Shown here: positions 56,433 to 64,000 of the stretch, piece after piece
How the letters are laid out: the number at the start of each line of letters is the position of its first letter
How positions within the stretch are numbered: the first letter of the stretch is position 1
Source of the DNA: Planctomycetaceae bacterium
GTDB lineage: Bacteria > Planctomycetota > Planctomycetia > Pirellulales > Lacipirellulaceae
Assembly (NCBI GenBank): GCA_002702655.1
Contig: PABB01000064.1
Span: forward strand, 62,001-126,000
Reading direction: 5' to 3'
DNA: 64,000 nucleotides
Translations under genes and position numbers: made by a program
Notes under the pieces: model-generated
What the model was told of the DNA's origin: nothing
The model's input: the letters and a program-made list of their open reading frames with translations, nothing else
Databases searched by the model: none

Positions 56433-58564
56433 ATGAATGCGTCGCTGGGACGCGCGGTTGCGGTCGTCGTTGCTCTTCTTTCGCCGGCAGTGTGTCAGGC
56501 CCAGGTCGAATGGGTCGATCCCACCATCGGCGGGGTGGGGATTCTTCTGCAGCCGACCCGCCCGACCGTGCACCTGCCCACCAGTATGGTGCGCGTTTTT
56601 CCGCTGCGGGACGATCAGCTCGACGACCAGATTCGGTCCTTCCCGCTGACGCTCATCTCGCACCGGCTGGGCGAACTGTTTGCCTTGATGCCGGGCGAGA
56701 CTGCCGGGCCTGCGGCCTGGGACCAGGAAACGACCACGCCGTACTACTACCGCACCCGGTTTGACGAGTCGCTGATCGAAACCGAGTTCACGCCCGCCGC
56801 GCGGGCCGGTGTCTATCGCTTTACGTTCCCGGCAGGACGCGCCGTGGTGCGGCTCGGCAATCGCCACTCCGGGCGGATGCAGCTCGTCGGCGACTCCGCA
56901 GTGAGCGGCGAGGAACAGTTCAGCGACATGAAGGCGTACGTCTTTGGCCGCTGGAGCCAGCCGGTGGCGATGACACTGGATGACGAGGGCCGCAATGTCG
57001 TCGCCACCGCCGATGCGAAGTCGCTGGAGTTCCGGTACGGCATTTCCTTCATCAGCGTCGAGCAGGCGCAGCGGAACCTGGACGAGGAGATCGGCGACGC
57101 GCCGTTCGAGCAGATCAAGAGCCGCGCCAAGGACGTCTGGAACAAGACGTTGGGGCGGATCCGCGTCACCGGCGGGACCGACGCCCAGCGCCGCGTGTTC
57201 TATACCGCCCTGTATCGCTGCTATGAGCGCATGGTGAACATCACCGAGGACGGCCGCTACTACAGCGGCTACGACCACCAAGTGCACGAGGATCCGCGGC
57301 CGTTCTACGTCGACAACTGGATCTGGGACACGTTCCGGGCGCTCGAACCGCTGCACACGCTGTTGGACCCCGCCGCGGAAGCCGACAAGATCCAGTCCTA
57401 CGTGCGCATGTACGAGCAAAGCGGGTGGATGCCGTCGTTCGCCATCGTGTGGGGCGACCATGCGTGCATGAACGGCAACCACGCCGCCGCCTGGATTGCC
57501 GATGCGTGGGCCAAGGGCGTGCGCAACATCGACGTCGAGACGGCGTACGAGGGGCTGCGCAAGAACTCACTCGAAGCCACTCTGCTTCCCTGGCGGAACG
57601 GCCCGAAATGTGCGCTGGACGATTTTTACCACGAGCACGGCTACTTCCCTGCGCTGCGTCCCGGCGAGCAGGAAACCGAGCCGTTGGTGCATGAGTTCGA
57701 GAAACGCCAGGCGGTCGCCGTGACGCTGGGCAACGCCTACGACGATTGGTGCATCGCCCAGTTGGCCCGGGAGTTGGGCAAGACCGAGGACTATGAGTTG
57801 TTCTCCAAGCGAGCGCAATTCTATCGCAACGTGTGGAACCCCAATCGCAAGTTCATGTGGCCGCGGCATGCCGACGGGCAGTGGATCGAGCCGATGGACC
57901 CGAAGTTCGGCGGCGGCATCGGGGCCGCGAATACTACGATGAGAACAACGCCTACACCTACAACTGGGACGTGCTGCACGACTTTCCCGGGCTGTTTGAG
58001 TTGATGGGCGGCCCCGCCGCCGCCGAGGCCCGGCTGGACGAGCTGTTCCGCGAGGGCCTGGGGCGCTGCCGGTTCGAGTTCTGGAGCAAGTTCCCTGATT
58101 CGACCGGGCTGATCGGTCAGTTCGTGGCGGGCAACGAGCCGAGCTTCAGTACGCCGTTTCTCTACAACCGCCTGGGGGCGCCCTGGAAGACGCAAAAGCG
58201 CGTCCGCAGCATTCTCTCGGCGCACTTCAACGACACCATCCACGGCATCCCCGGCGACGAAGACGGCGGCGGAATGTCCGCGTGGGTCGTGTTTGCCATG
58301 ATGGGCTTCTACCCGGTCACGCCAGGCGTGCCGCAGTATGACCTGTGCAGTCCCGTGTTCGACGAGATCGAGATTGCGTTGCCAGGGGGCGGGACCTTCC
58401 AGATTGTCGCCCGCGGCAATTCCCGCGACAATAAGTACATTCAACGCGCCGAACTGAACGGCGACCCGGTGACCGATTATCGCATCCCGCATGCGACGAT
58501 CGCCCAGGGGGCCGTGTTGCATTTGGAAATGGGAGACGCGCCGCCAGCGGACGCGCAGCCTTGA
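56433..58564 (+). pseudogene. GH92 alpha-mannosidase-like gene with a -1 frameshift
   Basis: The gene has a signal peptide (about 1-24, ending VCQAQ) and a GH92 protein split into two frames. The first frame (from 56433) continues to about 57924 and then reads into an unrelated tail ending at 58004; the second frame takes over at about 57923 and ends at 58564. Joined, the product is about 710 residues, the normal family length. The junction is in GGGIGxREYYDENNAYTYNWDVLHD, which is broken at a GGGG run (57921-57924); one more G would restore the frame. GH92 motifs around the break, including DENNAYTYNW and the catalytic-Glu segment GNEPS, are otherwise intact. Family enzymes trim alpha-mannosides. 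It is either a fresh mutation or a sequencing error. Confidence 0.9.
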
Positions 58565-58626
58565 GCCGTCGCGCGCAGCGCGCCGCCGCCTGGGTTCGTC
58601 GAAACGAGTTATTGAGGAGAGAGCCG

Positions 58627-58944
58627 ATGCCGATTGCTGAAGATACCGTCCGTGAAGCGCTCAAGCAGGTCATCGACCCCGAGCTGTTCGTGAACATTGT
58701 CGACCTGGGCCTGATCTACAAAGTGGACGTGGCCGAGCAGGACGACGGCGGCTCGAACGTGGACGTCGACATGACGATGACCAGCCCCGCCTGCCCCGCC
58801 GGTCCGCAGTTGCTGGCGCAATCCAAGGAAGCCGTCGGGCGGCTCGAAGGCGTCAAGGAGGTCGACGTGCGGTTGGTCATGGACCCGCCGTGGACCCCCG
58901 ATCGCATGACCGAGGACGCCCGCGACCAACTCGGCATTTTTTAA
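58627..58944 (+). CDS. SufT/MIP18-family (DUF59) Fe-S assembly protein
   Basis: This 105-residue protein starts at the ATG at 58627, with GAGGAG at 58614-58619; the frame upstream is not coding. The MIP18/DUF59 pattern is evident: DPELFVNIVDLGLIYKVDV (17-35), MTMTSPACPAGPQL with its conserved Cys, and a closing LVMDPPWTPDRMTEDAR. Proteins of this family (SufT, PaaD-like, eukaryotic MIP18) help mature Fe-S proteins. It closes the iron-sulfur locus after the intervening GH92 gene. Confidence 0.93.
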   Translation: MPIAEDTVREALKQVIDPELFVNIVDLGLIYKVDVAEQDDGGSNVDVDMTMTSPACPAGPQLLAQSKEAVGRLEGVKEVDVRLVMDPPWTPDRMTEDARDQLGIF

Positions 58945-58989
58945 GGTCGCCCAGTTTCCTCGGACGCCACCCCGCCGCGTCGATCATCG

Positions 58990-59014
58990 AGCCCCCGGTC
59001 AATGGCCGGGGGCT
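58990..59014. repeat. GC-rich hairpin, possible terminator or REP element
   Basis: AGCCCCCGG and CCGGGGGCT form a perfect 9-bp stem with a 7-base loop in the 102-bp gap between the SufT-like gene and mfnD. No T-tract follows on the plus strand. It may be a dispersed repeat or a factor-dependent termination aid. Confidence 0.6.
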
Positions 59015-59046
59015 AAATGCGTAGGTGACCGGGGTCTCATCACGAT

Positions 59047-60066
59047 ATGCACGTCTTCATCTACGAATGGATCACCGGCGGCGGGCTGGTCGAGCAGGCC
59101 GGGCGGCTACCGGAGTCGCTCTTGGCCGAGGGAGCCGCGATGACCGCCGCGGTCGCCGAGGACTTTCTCGCGCTGGACGATTGCCGCGTGACCCGGCTCG
59201 CCGATCCGCGGGTGAGCCACCAGCGCCTCGCCGGCGAGACGATTGTCGAGGTGCACGGCGAGCAGGAGCGCCGCGCCGAATTCGCGGCCGCCGCCGCGGC
59301 CGCCGATTACACGCTGCTGATCGCTCCCGAGTTCGATCACATCCTCGCCCGTGCGTTTCGCGCGGCGCGGGAGGTGAGCGCGACCATCCTGGGCGGTTCG
59401 GCGGACCTGATTCGCGTGGCGAGTTGCAAGCAATCGACCAGCGAGCGTCTGCTGGCCGCGGGCGTGCCGACGCCCGAGGCGGTGCTGCTGGAAGCCGACG
59501 CCGAGCGGCTGCCGCGCGACTTTGCCTATCCGGGAGTGCTCAAGCCGCTGGACGGCGCGGGTTCGCAGCACACGTATCTGGTCGAAGGGCCGTTGGACGA
59601 GCCGCCCCCCTACCCTTGGCCGCGGCGGCTGGAGCGTTACGTCCCCGGGCGCGCCGCCAGCGTGGCGGCCATTTGCGGTCCCGGCGGCTACGCGATGTTG
59701 CCCCCGTGTTGGCAGCGGCAGTCGGTCGACGGGCGGTTCACTTATCTGGGCGGCGCCACGATCGACGAGCGGCCGCTGGCCGAGCGCGCCCGTCAGCTTG
59801 CCGGACAAGCGCTGGCCGCGCTACCGCCGGCGACAGGGTTCGTGGGCGTGGATCTGGTGCTGGGCAATGCTCCCGCCGGCGACGCGGTGATCGAGGTCAA
59901 CCCGCGGTTGACCACGTCGTACGTGGGGCTGCGCGAGGTCGTCGCCGAAAACCTAGCCGCCGCGATGATCGCCGCACGGCACGGGGACGTTCCCGAGTGC
60001 CTTGCCGTCCGCGACGGGGTGGAGTTCACCCTCGCCGGCGTCGTGGCCTCGGCCGCGAAGCCCTAA
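59047..60066 (+). CDS. mfnD: ATP-grasp ligase, MfnD-like (tyramine/tyrosine-glutamate ligase)
   Basis: This 339-residue ATP-grasp protein opens with HVFIYEWITGGGL, the N-terminal signature of MfnD and its bacterial counterparts. ATP-grasp features include GVLKPLDGAGSQ and the metal-binding tail VIEVNPRLTTSYVGL. MfnD adds glutamate to tyramine in methanofuran synthesis. In methylotrophic bacteria the cofactor is reported to carry tyrosine instead. The assignment rests on the start motif and on the two neighbours, MfnF-like and MfnE-like. No signal peptide is seen; the enzyme is cytoplasmic. Confidence 0.83.
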   Translation: MHVFIYEWITGGGLVEQAGRLPESLLAEGAAMTAAVAEDFLALDDCRVTRLADPRVSHQRLAGETIVEVHGEQERRAEFAAAAAAADYTLLIAPEFDHILARAFRAAREVSATILGGSADLIRVASCKQSTSERLLAAGVPTPEAVLLEADAERLPRDFAYPGVLKPLDGAGSQHTYLVEGPLDEPPPYPWPRRLERYVPGRAASVAAICGPGGYAMLPPCWQRQSVDGRFTYLGGATIDERPLAERARQLAGQALAALPPATGFVGVDLVLGNAPAGDAVIEVNPRLTTSYVGLREVVAENLAAAMIAARHGDVPECLAVRDGVEFTLAGVVASAAKP

Positions 60067-60090
60067 CAGTATAGAGCGAGAGCGATTGGC

Positions 60091-61098
60091 ATGAGTTGGT
60101 TGGCGTTGGACATCGGCGGGGCAAATCTCAAGGCGGCCGACGGGCACGGTTTCGCCGTGTCGCGTCCATTCGCCCTATGGAAGCACCCCGCGGGACTCGC
60201 CGACCAGCTGCGCAGCCTGATTGACGCAGCGCCGGCCAGCGAACAGATCGCCGTCACCATGACCGGCGAGTTGGCCGACTGCTACCCGTCGCGCCAGCAG
60301 GGCGTGGCCGCGATCGCAACCGCGGTGAAAACGGCGGCCCAGGGGACCGACGTGTTCTTCTACCGCACCGACGGCCAGTTGGCGCCGTGGGCCGGCGACG
60401 ACGAGTGGCCCCTGTTGGCGGCCAGCAACTGGCACGCGCTCGCGCGGTGGGCGCTGCGGCTGTGCGGGGGCGAAGCCGGTTTGTTGATTGATGTGGGCTC
60501 GACGACCGCCGACATCATTCCACTCGGGCCCCAGGGCGTGGCCGCGACAGGCCGCGACGACTACGACCGCCTGCGCGCCGGAGAACTCGTTTACACGGGC
60601 GTGGTGCGAACGCCCGTGTGTGCATTGCTCGAAGCGGCGGAACTGGGCGGCCATCAATGCCCTGTCGCCGCGGAGCTGTTCGCCACTGCCGCGGACGCGT
60701 ACCTGACGCTGGGTCTGCTGCCGGAGGACGCGGAGGACTGCGACACGGCCGACGGCCGCGCTCGCACCCGAGCGGCCGCGCAGGCGCGGCTGGGTCGCAT
60801 GGTGTGCCGAGAAATCGACGCCATCGAGGCGGAGTCGCTCGCCCACCAGATTCATTTGGCTCAACTGCAGAAGCTGGAGCAGGCCGCCCAGGCCGTGCTG
60901 CAGCGGACGCTGCACTGGCCCGGCACGGTCATCTTGGCCGGGCAGGGCGAGTTTCTGGCCGAGGCGATTCTGCCGCGCATCGATCTGGCGCCGGGATCGG
61001 CCCACGTGATTTCGTTGACCCGAGAGCTAGGACCGGATGTCGCTCGCTGCGCACCGGCGCACGCCTTGGCCGTGTTGGCTGCGGAGAAGCAGCCGTGA
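60091..61098 (+). CDS. mfnF: MfnF-like protein (hydantoinase/oxoprolinase fold), H4MPT-linked C1 pathway
   Basis: This 335-residue protein has the actin-like ATPase motifs DIGGANLKAA (7-16) and DVGSTTADIIPL (about 134-145). It matches the family known in methylotrophs as the H4MPT-linked C1 transfer pathway protein and in methanogens as MfnF, which joins the furan and phenol halves of methanofuran. It lies 24 bp after mfnD and its stop overlaps the mfnE start by one base (TGATG), so these three are one operon. The family fit is good; the exact cofactor made in this organism is inferred. Confidence 0.87.
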   Translation: MSWLALDIGGANLKAADGHGFAVSRPFALWKHPAGLADQLRSLIDAAPASEQIAVTMTGELADCYPSRQQGVAAIATAVKTAAQGTDVFFYRTDGQLAPWAGDDEWPLLAASNWHALARWALRLCGGEAGLLIDVGSTTADIIPLGPQGVAATGRDDYDRLRAGELVYTGVVRTPVCALLEAAELGGHQCPVAAELFATAADAYLTLGLLPEDAEDCDTADGRARTRAAAQARLGRMVCREIDAIEAESLAHQIHLAQLQKLEQAAQAVLQRTLHWPGTVILAGQGEFLAEAILPRIDLAPGSAHVISLTRELGPDVARCAPAHALAVLAAEKQP

Positions 61099-61733
61099 TG
61101 CGAGACACCTTGGTCCGCGTCGTCAAGGTTGGCGGCAGCTTGTTCGATTTGCCGGACCTGGGCGACCGCCTGCAGGGGTGGATGGCCCTGCAGTCGCCGG
61201 CGCACCACGTGTTGGTCGCCGGCGGCGGCGACTTGGTCACGACGATTCGCCGTTGGAACCGCCAACGATCGATCAGCGAGACCGCGGCGCACTGGATGTG
61301 CGTCGATGCCATGACAGTCACGGCGCACTTCCTGCACGATCGCTTGCGGGAGATTCCGCTGATTGAAGACGACCGCCTGCTGTGCCAGCGCGTCGGCGAG
61401 CAGGGCGCCACGATCTTTGGGCCGGCCGCGTGGATGCGCCACGCCGAGCCCGCGCTGCCGGGCGTGTGGTTGCCCAACTCCTGGGACACGACCAGCGACG
61501 CCATCGCCGGTCGGCTGGCCGTGGCTTTGCGAGCGCACGAGTTCGTGCTGATGAAATCGACCCTGCCGCCGCGCCGCACGGCCTGGGAGCTCAGTTCGCT
61601 GGCGGCCGCGGATTATATCGATCCGATTCTCGCGCACATGGCGCCCGATCTGCCGACCACGTGGTTCGTCAACCTGCGGACCGAGCCGCCCGAGAGCGGG
61701 CGCGTCATCCGTCCCGGGGGGAGCAAGTCGTAG
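61098..61733 (+). CDS. mfnE: Amino acid kinase-fold protein, MfnE-like
   Basis: This 211-residue protein belongs to the amino-acid kinase fold, with KVGGSLFDLP near the N-terminus and LVAGGGDLVTTIRRW at about 39-53. In methanogens MfnE phosphorylates the aminomethylfuran phosphate intermediate. The start at 61098 overlaps mfnF by one base. Bacteria with archaeal-type C1 metabolism, including planctomycetes, carry such homologues in cofactor gene clusters. The rest of the cluster (fae, mch, fhc) is not in this window. Confidence 0.84.
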   Translation: MRDTLVRVVKVGGSLFDLPDLGDRLQGWMALQSPAHHVLVAGGGDLVTTIRRWNRQRSISETAAHWMCVDAMTVTAHFLHDRLREIPLIEDDRLLCQRVGEQGATIFGPAAWMRHAEPALPGVWLPNSWDTTSDAIAGRLAVALRAHEFVLMKSTLPPRRTAWELSSLAAADYIDPILAHMAPDLPTTWFVNLRTEPPESGRVIRPGGSKS

Positions 61734-61791
61734 TCGATCCGCGCGGCGCGACGCGTGAAGAGCGAGCTGCCGCAGGCGGGCGCGTAGCTGC

Positions 61792-63105
61792 TCACGTTTT
61801 GACTTGCGATTCGCTGGCGGCGTTGGATTCGTGGCTGGCCCGTCGTGTCCGCATACGCCCGAGCACCAGGCTCAGTGCGGCCAGGCCGCCGGCCAGCGGC
61901 AGCATCCCCCAGGCCGTCCCGGCTGCGGAGACGCCCGCGGCGGCCATCCGCTGAAAACCCGCCGCGGCGCCAAAGTCGCCGGCACGCTTCAAAACGGTAT
62001 CGGCGAACGCCTTCGCGCGATACTTCTCGTCGGGCGCGACGGCAGTAAAGAGGACTTCGCGCGCCGGCACGCCGAACGCGAATCCGGCGAAGCGTTGGGC
62101 CACGTCAAACGCCCCCAGCAGCGGCAGCGACGCGTAGCCCAACGCAATAGCCGTGAATCCCGCAAAGTAAACGACGGGGCCCAACGCCAGCGTGGCGCCG
62201 ACGCCCACGGTCCGCATCATCCACCCGGCGCCCACCGCCTGGCCGACGAGCGTGAGGGCGTTTTGGTAGGTGTTCAGATCGGCGAACCAAGCGCCGCGGT
62301 CGGCGGCGTCGGGGATCCGCTGGGCGACCAACTCCAGCATCTGCAGGTAGACGGCCGTGGCGCACACGCTGGTCAGCGCGATCAGCAGACCGATGCCCGC
62401 CAGGTAGGGCGATCGCAGGACGTCGACGGCGCCGCCCCAGACGGCGAGCCAGGTCGCCTCGCTGCGGTCGCGGCCCGGTGGCGCGGGCGGCGCGTCGAGC
62501 CGCAACAGCCGGGCCGCCAGGGCGATGCCGATTCCCAGCAGTCCCGCCGACAGCAGCAGCGAGTCGGCCGGACTGGCCGCAACCGCCAGGGCCTTATGCA
62601 ACTGCGACCCGGCGATGCCGCCCAGCGTACCCGCCGCGGCGATCGGCCCGAACAGTCGCTTGCCTTGGTCGCCCGAAAAGACCGCCACGGCGGTGCTCCA
62701 GAACAGCGTCACCACGTACAGATTGAAGACGCTGACCCACACGAAGAACGCCCACCGCAGCCACATAGGCGGCTCGGCGGGGTGAATTGCAGCCGCCCAG
62801 CGGAAACCGATCAGGCACAGAATGAACAGGCCGTACACTGCGGGCGCCAGCCGCCGGCGCGGCACGGCCGCGACCAACGCGGCGTACAGCGGGGCCGCCA
62901 CGAGCATCACCGCCAGCGTGGTCCCGAACGAGCGGGTGCGCTCCGCCGGACTGAACGAAACGCCGTACACCTCCCGGATGGGGCGGATCAGGTAATACGC
63001 CGCCAACACGCAGAAAAACCACGCCGCGGCCAGGGCTAGCGGGGCCCGCTCCCCGGGGCGAATGTCCAGGAAGCGGCTTGAGTTGGCGGTTGGGGAACCG
63101 GGCAT
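61792..63105 (-). CDS. MFS/ADP-ATP-translocase-like transporter
   Basis: This 437-residue membrane protein has 11-12 predicted helices. The N-terminal segment FFCVLAAYYLIRPIREVYGV is typical of NTP/NDP-translocase-like (TlcC) and MFS-type proteins. It also contains a cytoplasmic FSGDQGKRLFGPIAAAGTLG, a signature of that group. The central loop (about 205-220) is Pro/Ala-rich. No nucleotide-specific residues can be confirmed by eye, so the transported substrate is open. The gene converges on mfnE and is divergent from the desaturase gene, with 177 bp between their starts. Confidence 0.87.
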   Translation of the reverse strand: MPGSPTANSSRFLDIRPGERAPLALAAAWFFCVLAAYYLIRPIREVYGVSFSPAERTRSFGTTLAVMLVAAPLYAALVAAVPRRRLAPAVYGLFILCLIGFRWAAAIHPAEPPMWLRWAFFVWVSVFNLYVVTLFWSTAVAVFSGDQGKRLFGPIAAAGTLGGIAGSQLHKALAVAASPADSLLLSAGLLGIGIALAARLLRLDAPPAPPGRDRSEATWLAVWGGAVDVLRSPYLAGIGLLIALTSVCATAVYLQMLELVAQRIPDAADRGAWFADLNTYQNALTLVGQAVGAGWMMRTVGVGATLALGPVVYFAGFTAIALGYASLPLLGAFDVAQRFAGFAFGVPAREVLFTAVAPDEKYRAKAFADTVLKRAGDFGAAAGFQRMAAAGVSAAGTAWGMLPLAGGLAALSLVLGRMRTRRASHESNAASESQVKT

Positions 63106-63282
63106 TTTCGGCTGCGGTTGAGGTGGAAAGCGTCGGGAGGGCCGCGAGTCTCACTTGGGGGCCACTGGCCACCGGAGTATACTCACTGTCTACGCACCCG
63201 CGGGAGATTCACGTAGGATCGCCCCGGCAGCGCCGCCCCTCCGCATCCGTGTCGCACGCTTCTCCCTCCCCCTTGCGCAGCA

Positions 63283-64000
63283 ATGTCCACGACTTCGACA
63301 GACCCCGGCGTTGACTACGATCTCGACGAACAGCCGCAAGTCCACGACACGACTCCCGCCACCGAACGGGCCCTCGATCGCCCCGAGACGGCGGTCAACC
63401 CCGTGCGCGTGCGCTGGAAGTACGCGATCGGCATTCCGCTGGTGCATGTGTTGGCGTGCCTGGCGTTTGTGCCGTACTTTTTCAGCTGGACCGGCGTCGT
63501 GCTGGCCGTGCTGGGGTTGTACGTGTTTGGCACGCTGGGCATCAACCTGTGTTACCACCGGCTGCTGACGCACCAGGGGTTTGTCACGCCCAAGTGGCTG
63601 GAGCACTTCTTCGCCATCCTGGGCGTCTGCACGCTGCAAGACACGCCGGCGTGCTGGGTGGCGATGCATCGCATCCACCACCGCCATAGCGACGAGCGTC
63701 CCGACCCGCACAGCCCGCTGGTCGATTTTCTGTGGGGGCACTGCGGCTGGTTGATGTTCGTCAACCGCGACTTCACCAACGTGAACTACTACGAGAAGTA
63801 CACCCGCGACATCCTCCGCGACAAGTTCTACAGAAAGCTGGAGCGGGGATCGAATTGGCTGTACGTTTACCTGGCCAGCATGTTTGTCTTTTTCGTGCCC
63901 GGGTTTCTCATCGGCTACGCTAGCGGCGGAGCGGCGGCCGGATTGCAGTTTGGGCTGAGCTTGCTCGTGTGGGGCGTCTTTGTCCGCACCGTGGCCACGT
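63283..64000 (+). CDS. Fatty-acid desaturase (delta-9 type), partial
   Basis: The frame begins at the ATG at 63283 and runs off the right edge after 239 codons. The histidine boxes are HRLLTH (HX4H) and HRIHHRHSD (HXXHH), which bind the di-iron centre of membrane acyl-lipid or acyl-CoA desaturases. Two membrane hairpins are visible around them. The third histidine box lies beyond the window. It is a lipid-modifying enzyme of the cytoplasmic membrane. No electron-donor gene lies next to it in the window. Confidence 0.95.
   Translation, partial: MSTTSTDPGVDYDLDEQPQVHDTTPATERALDRPETAVNPVRVRWKYAIGIPLVHVLACLAFVPYFFSWTGVVLAVLGLYVFGTLGINLCYHRLLTHQGFVTPKWLEHFFAILGVCTLQDTPACWVAMHRIHHRHSDERPDPHSPLVDFLWGHCGWLMFVNRDFTNVNYYEKYTRDILRDKFYRKLERGSNWLYVYLASMFVFFVPGFLIGYASGGAAAGLQFGLSLLVWGVFVRTVAT

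Noticed and set aside
55953-57482. 509-codon minus-strand frame over the Rieske and GH92 genes
   Set aside because: It runs across two unrelated plus-strand genes with conserved motifs and has shadow-like composition.
57915-57930. Programmed -1 frameshift in the GH92 gene
   Set aside because: There is no slippery heptamer or obvious downstream structure, and a single missing G in a homopolymer explains the break more simply.
61804-63039. 411-codon plus-strand frame opposite the transporter
   Set aside because: It is Gln/Arg/His-rich with no motifs, whereas the minus strand gives a well-formed multi-helix membrane protein.

Overview
The window is high-GC bacterial DNA that reads as a planctomycete chromosome, most likely from the Pirellulales. 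This is judged from gene content only: many PQQ-type propeller proteins, TAT-exported Gfo/Idh/MocA and NPCBM proteins, a DoxX protein with a large soluble insert, a MoxR/DUF58/vWA megacluster, and methanofuran-type C1 cofactor genes in a bacterium. No rRNA is present to confirm the assignment. The density is ordinary for a chromosome, and I see no phage, IS element or CRISPR array.

Positions 1-34111 hold two head-to-head gene blocks separated by a tRNA-Phe(GAA) and an HU-type DNA-binding gene. The minus-strand block (7814 down to the left edge) encodes a squalene-cyclase-fold repeat protein, a single-TM protein with TonB/TolA-like topology, an ExbB/TolQ homologue, two ExbD/TolR homologues and a membrane-anchored TPR plus beta-propeller protein cut by the window edge. 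The plus-strand block (9545-34111) encodes a giant secreted propeller/TPR protein, a second squalene-cyclase-fold protein, MoxR AAA+ ATPase, DUF58 protein, two membrane vWA proteins, three helical or Gln-rich envelope proteins, an NPCBM protein and three trypsin-fold/PDZ proteins. Only the first of those three keeps a Ser-His-Asp triad. The recurrence of propeller and alpha-toroid proteins in both blocks suggests one large envelope machine that combines proton-motive-force energisation, an AAA+/vWA assembly module and a protease/pseudoprotease module. That functional link is inference.

Positions 34348-49607 are mixed metabolism and transport: a Gfo/Idh/MocA oxidoreductase, a TPR protein, a GH2 glycosidase, a DoxX-type membrane protein, a D-2-hydroxyacid dehydrogenase, a small Ser/Thr kinase, a TolC-like coiled-coil protein, a tRNA-dihydrouridine synthase, a DUF2721 protein, and an NSS sodium symporter with a MetS-like small subunit.

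Positions 49842-58944 are an iron-sulfur locus: SufR-like repressor, NuoB (complex I subunit), SufC, SufB, SufD, a Rieske ferredoxin and a SufT/MIP18-family protein. A GH92 mannosidase gene lies inside this locus and is broken by an apparent one-base loss. The window then holds mfnD, mfnF and mfnE homologues (59047-61733, methanofuran or methylofuran biosynthesis), an MFS/nucleotide-translocase-like transporter, and a fatty-acid desaturase cut by the right edge.
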